From Selenomonadaceae bacterium (GTDB taxonomy: Bacteria; Bacillota; Negativicutes; Selenomonadales; Selenomonadaceae): a stretch of 7,450 nucleotides of DNA. The position numbers and the translations under genes were made by a program. Below, one piece after another: positions 6,714 to 7,450 of this stretch (positions are counted from its first letter, which is position 1; each line of letters starts with the position of its first letter). Below the pieces are notes generated by a model, which searched no databases, was not told the origin of the DNA, and was given only the letters and a program-made list of their open reading frames with translations. The stretch lies in assembly GCA_016286075.1 (NCBI GenBank), contig JAEERZ010000110.1, positions 1 to 7,450 of the forward strand, in the 5' to 3' direction.

Positions 6714-6731
6714 TGATATTGCAAACATAGG
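6706..6731. promoter_or_regulatory. Candidate operator over the ABC promoter
   Basis: This 26-bp imperfect palindrome is centred between 6718 and 6719, with 10 of 13 base pairs matching: CCTAT...ATAGG outside and TTTG...CAAA inside. It overlaps the -10 hexamer and the expected transcription start, a position suited to repression. It differs from the CGTGAT-N9-ATCACG repeat at the tetR promoter and is not an obvious match to the classical Fur box, so the regulator is unknown. A metal- or cofactor-responsive repressor would fit the gene it controls (inference). Confidence 0.5.
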
Positions 6732-6765
6732 AATTCATCTTTCTTTATATTGCTTGCATATTTGA

Positions 6766-6810
6766 ATGAAAGAAGAACGTTTGACATGGAAAGAAGAACG
6801 TTTGACATGA
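6766..6810 (+). other. Possible 14-codon leader ORF overlapping the ABC start codon
   Basis: ATG 6766 opens a frame encoding MKEERLTWKEERLT that stops at TGA 6808-6810. That stop overlaps ATG 6807 in the ATGA arrangement typical of translational coupling. The peptide is an exact product of the duplication. No Shine-Dalgarno precedes ATG 6766, so translation is doubtful, and this may simply be a by-product of the repeated sequence. Confidence 0.25.
6768..6809 (+). repeat. Perfect 21-bp tandem duplication across the ABC gene start
   Basis: Positions 6768-6788 and 6789-6809 are identical over 21 bp. Each copy starts GAAAGAAGAACG and ends TTTGACATG, so the duplication doubles the start codon and the sequence before it. 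It adds exactly seven codons and keeps the frame of the ABC gene (ATG 6786 and ATG 6807 are in phase). Confidence 0.9.
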
Positions 6811-7450
6811 GCGATGAAGTCTTGGTGGTCGAGGGATTATCCGCAGGCTACCACAAGAATCAAAATATTTTAACAGATGTTTCCTTTGCCGTGCGGCAAG
6901 GGGAGATGGTGGGGCTCATCGGGCCCAATGGCGCCGGGAAATCAACGTTGTTGAAAACCCTGCGGGGCTTATTGGAGCCTCTGTCGGGGAGCGTGGAAAT
7001 CGGTGGACGGGAGACCTCCAAGCTATCGAGCCGTGAATTTGCACGTCAAGTGGCATATCTGCAGCAGAACATAGAGATTTCCTTTGGTTATAGCGCGAGA
7101 GAAATTGTTATGACGGGTCGCTATCCGCATCTTCATTGGTTGGAAAAGGAAAGCGACGCGGATGCACTGATTGTGGACGCCTGCATGGCATATACCGGAG
7201 TGCAGGATTTGGCGGAGCGTCCCGTTCATATGATGTCCGGTGGGCAGAGGCAGCGCGTGTTGCTGGCGAAGGTGCTGGCACAACAGACGCCGCTCCTTTT
7301 TTTGGACGAACCGGCAACAGGGCTTGACATTTTCTATCAGGAAGAGATATTCCGTTTTTGCCGCGAGCTTTGCGACCGGGGCAAGACGGTCTTGATGGTG
7401 GTTCATGAGCTTTCGCTGGCGTCGAAGTTCTGCTCGCGGCTCATGCTCGT
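6786..7450 (+). CDS. ABC transporter ATP-binding protein, FecE/BtuD type (3' end cut by the window)
   Basis: This is a partial ATPase subunit of an importer for iron-siderophore, heme or cobalamin. Residues are numbered from ATG 6807. They show Walker A GPNGAGKST (39-47), Q-loop at Gln86/Gln87, signature MSGGQRQR (143-150, Met in place of the usual Leu), Walker B LLFLDEP (163-169), D-loop ATGLD (170-174) and the switch histidine His200 in VVHEL. About 214 codons are present, and the usual 250-270 residues suggest some 40-50 are missing. Two in-phase ATGs (6786 and 6807) arise from the 21-bp duplication. Ribosome binding sequence is weak for both (GAAAGAAG), so the start is uncertain; 6807 gives the N-terminus closest to the family. 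The promoter at 6685-6713 drives it. Permease and binding-protein genes are expected to the right. Codon use is less GC-biased than in the alkylsulfatase gene. The exact substrate cannot be assigned. Confidence 0.9.
   Translation, partial: MERRTFDMSDEVLVVEGLSAGYHKNQNILTDVSFAVRQGEMVGLIGPNGAGKSTLLKTLRGLLEPLSGSVEIGGRETSKLSSREFARQVAYLQQNIEISFGYSAREIVMTGRYPHLHWLEKESDADALIVDACMAYTGVQDLAERPVHMMSGGQRQRVLLAKVLAQQTPLLFLDEPATGLDIFYQEEIFRFCRELCDRGKTVLMVVHELSLASKFCSRLML

Noticed and set aside
7023..7406. A 127-codon minus-strand frame within the ABC ATPase gene
   Set aside because: It overlaps the Q-loop, signature and Walker B regions of a clear ABC ATPase on the other strand and shows no domain features.

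Overview
The window most resembles a chromosomal segment from an anaerobic Firmicute with an outer membrane (Negativicutes/Selenomonadales). This assignment is only moderate. It rests on the GC-rich coding sequence with AT-rich promoters, the style of the Cache-type hybrid kinase, a BMP-family binding protein with a signal peptide but no lipobox cysteine, and GC-rich palindromic repeats between genes. Synergistetes or another anaerobic lineage is not excluded.

Layout. Positions 1-162 are non-coding: a GC-rich palindromic repeat (1-65) and a strong intrinsic terminator (121-156) that ends the leftward operon. From 163 to 6538 four genes lie head to tail on the minus strand. In transcription order they are a TetR-family regulator (6538-5894), an alkylsulfatase of the metallo-beta-lactamase fold (5776-3827), a BMP-family extracytoplasmic binding protein (3808-2732) and a membrane-bound hybrid histidine kinase with receiver and Hpt domains (2739-163). 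The gaps are 117 bp (holding a second GC-rich palindromic repeat), 18 bp, and an 8-bp overlap. The 247-bp AT-rich gap 6539-6785 carries divergent sigma70-type promoters, one for tetR and one for a rightward gene. That gene starts at about 6786/6807 and encodes the ATPase of a FecE/BtuD-type iron-siderophore, heme or cobalamin importer. It runs off the right edge.

How the genes may work together (inference). The last three minus-strand genes look like a sensing and catabolic unit. The binding protein would capture an extracytoplasmic ligand and present it to the kinase, as LuxP does for LuxQ. The kinase would feed a phosphorelay (His326 to Asp625 to His779) to a response regulator outside the window. 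The alkylsulfatase would hydrolyse a sulfate ester, with TetR as local repressor. No permease, ATPase or response regulator accompanies the binding protein here. The other points worth attention are two palindromes over the two divergent promoters, a perfect 21-bp tandem duplication across the ABC gene start that duplicates the start codon, and the related palindromic repeats at the two ends of the operon region.
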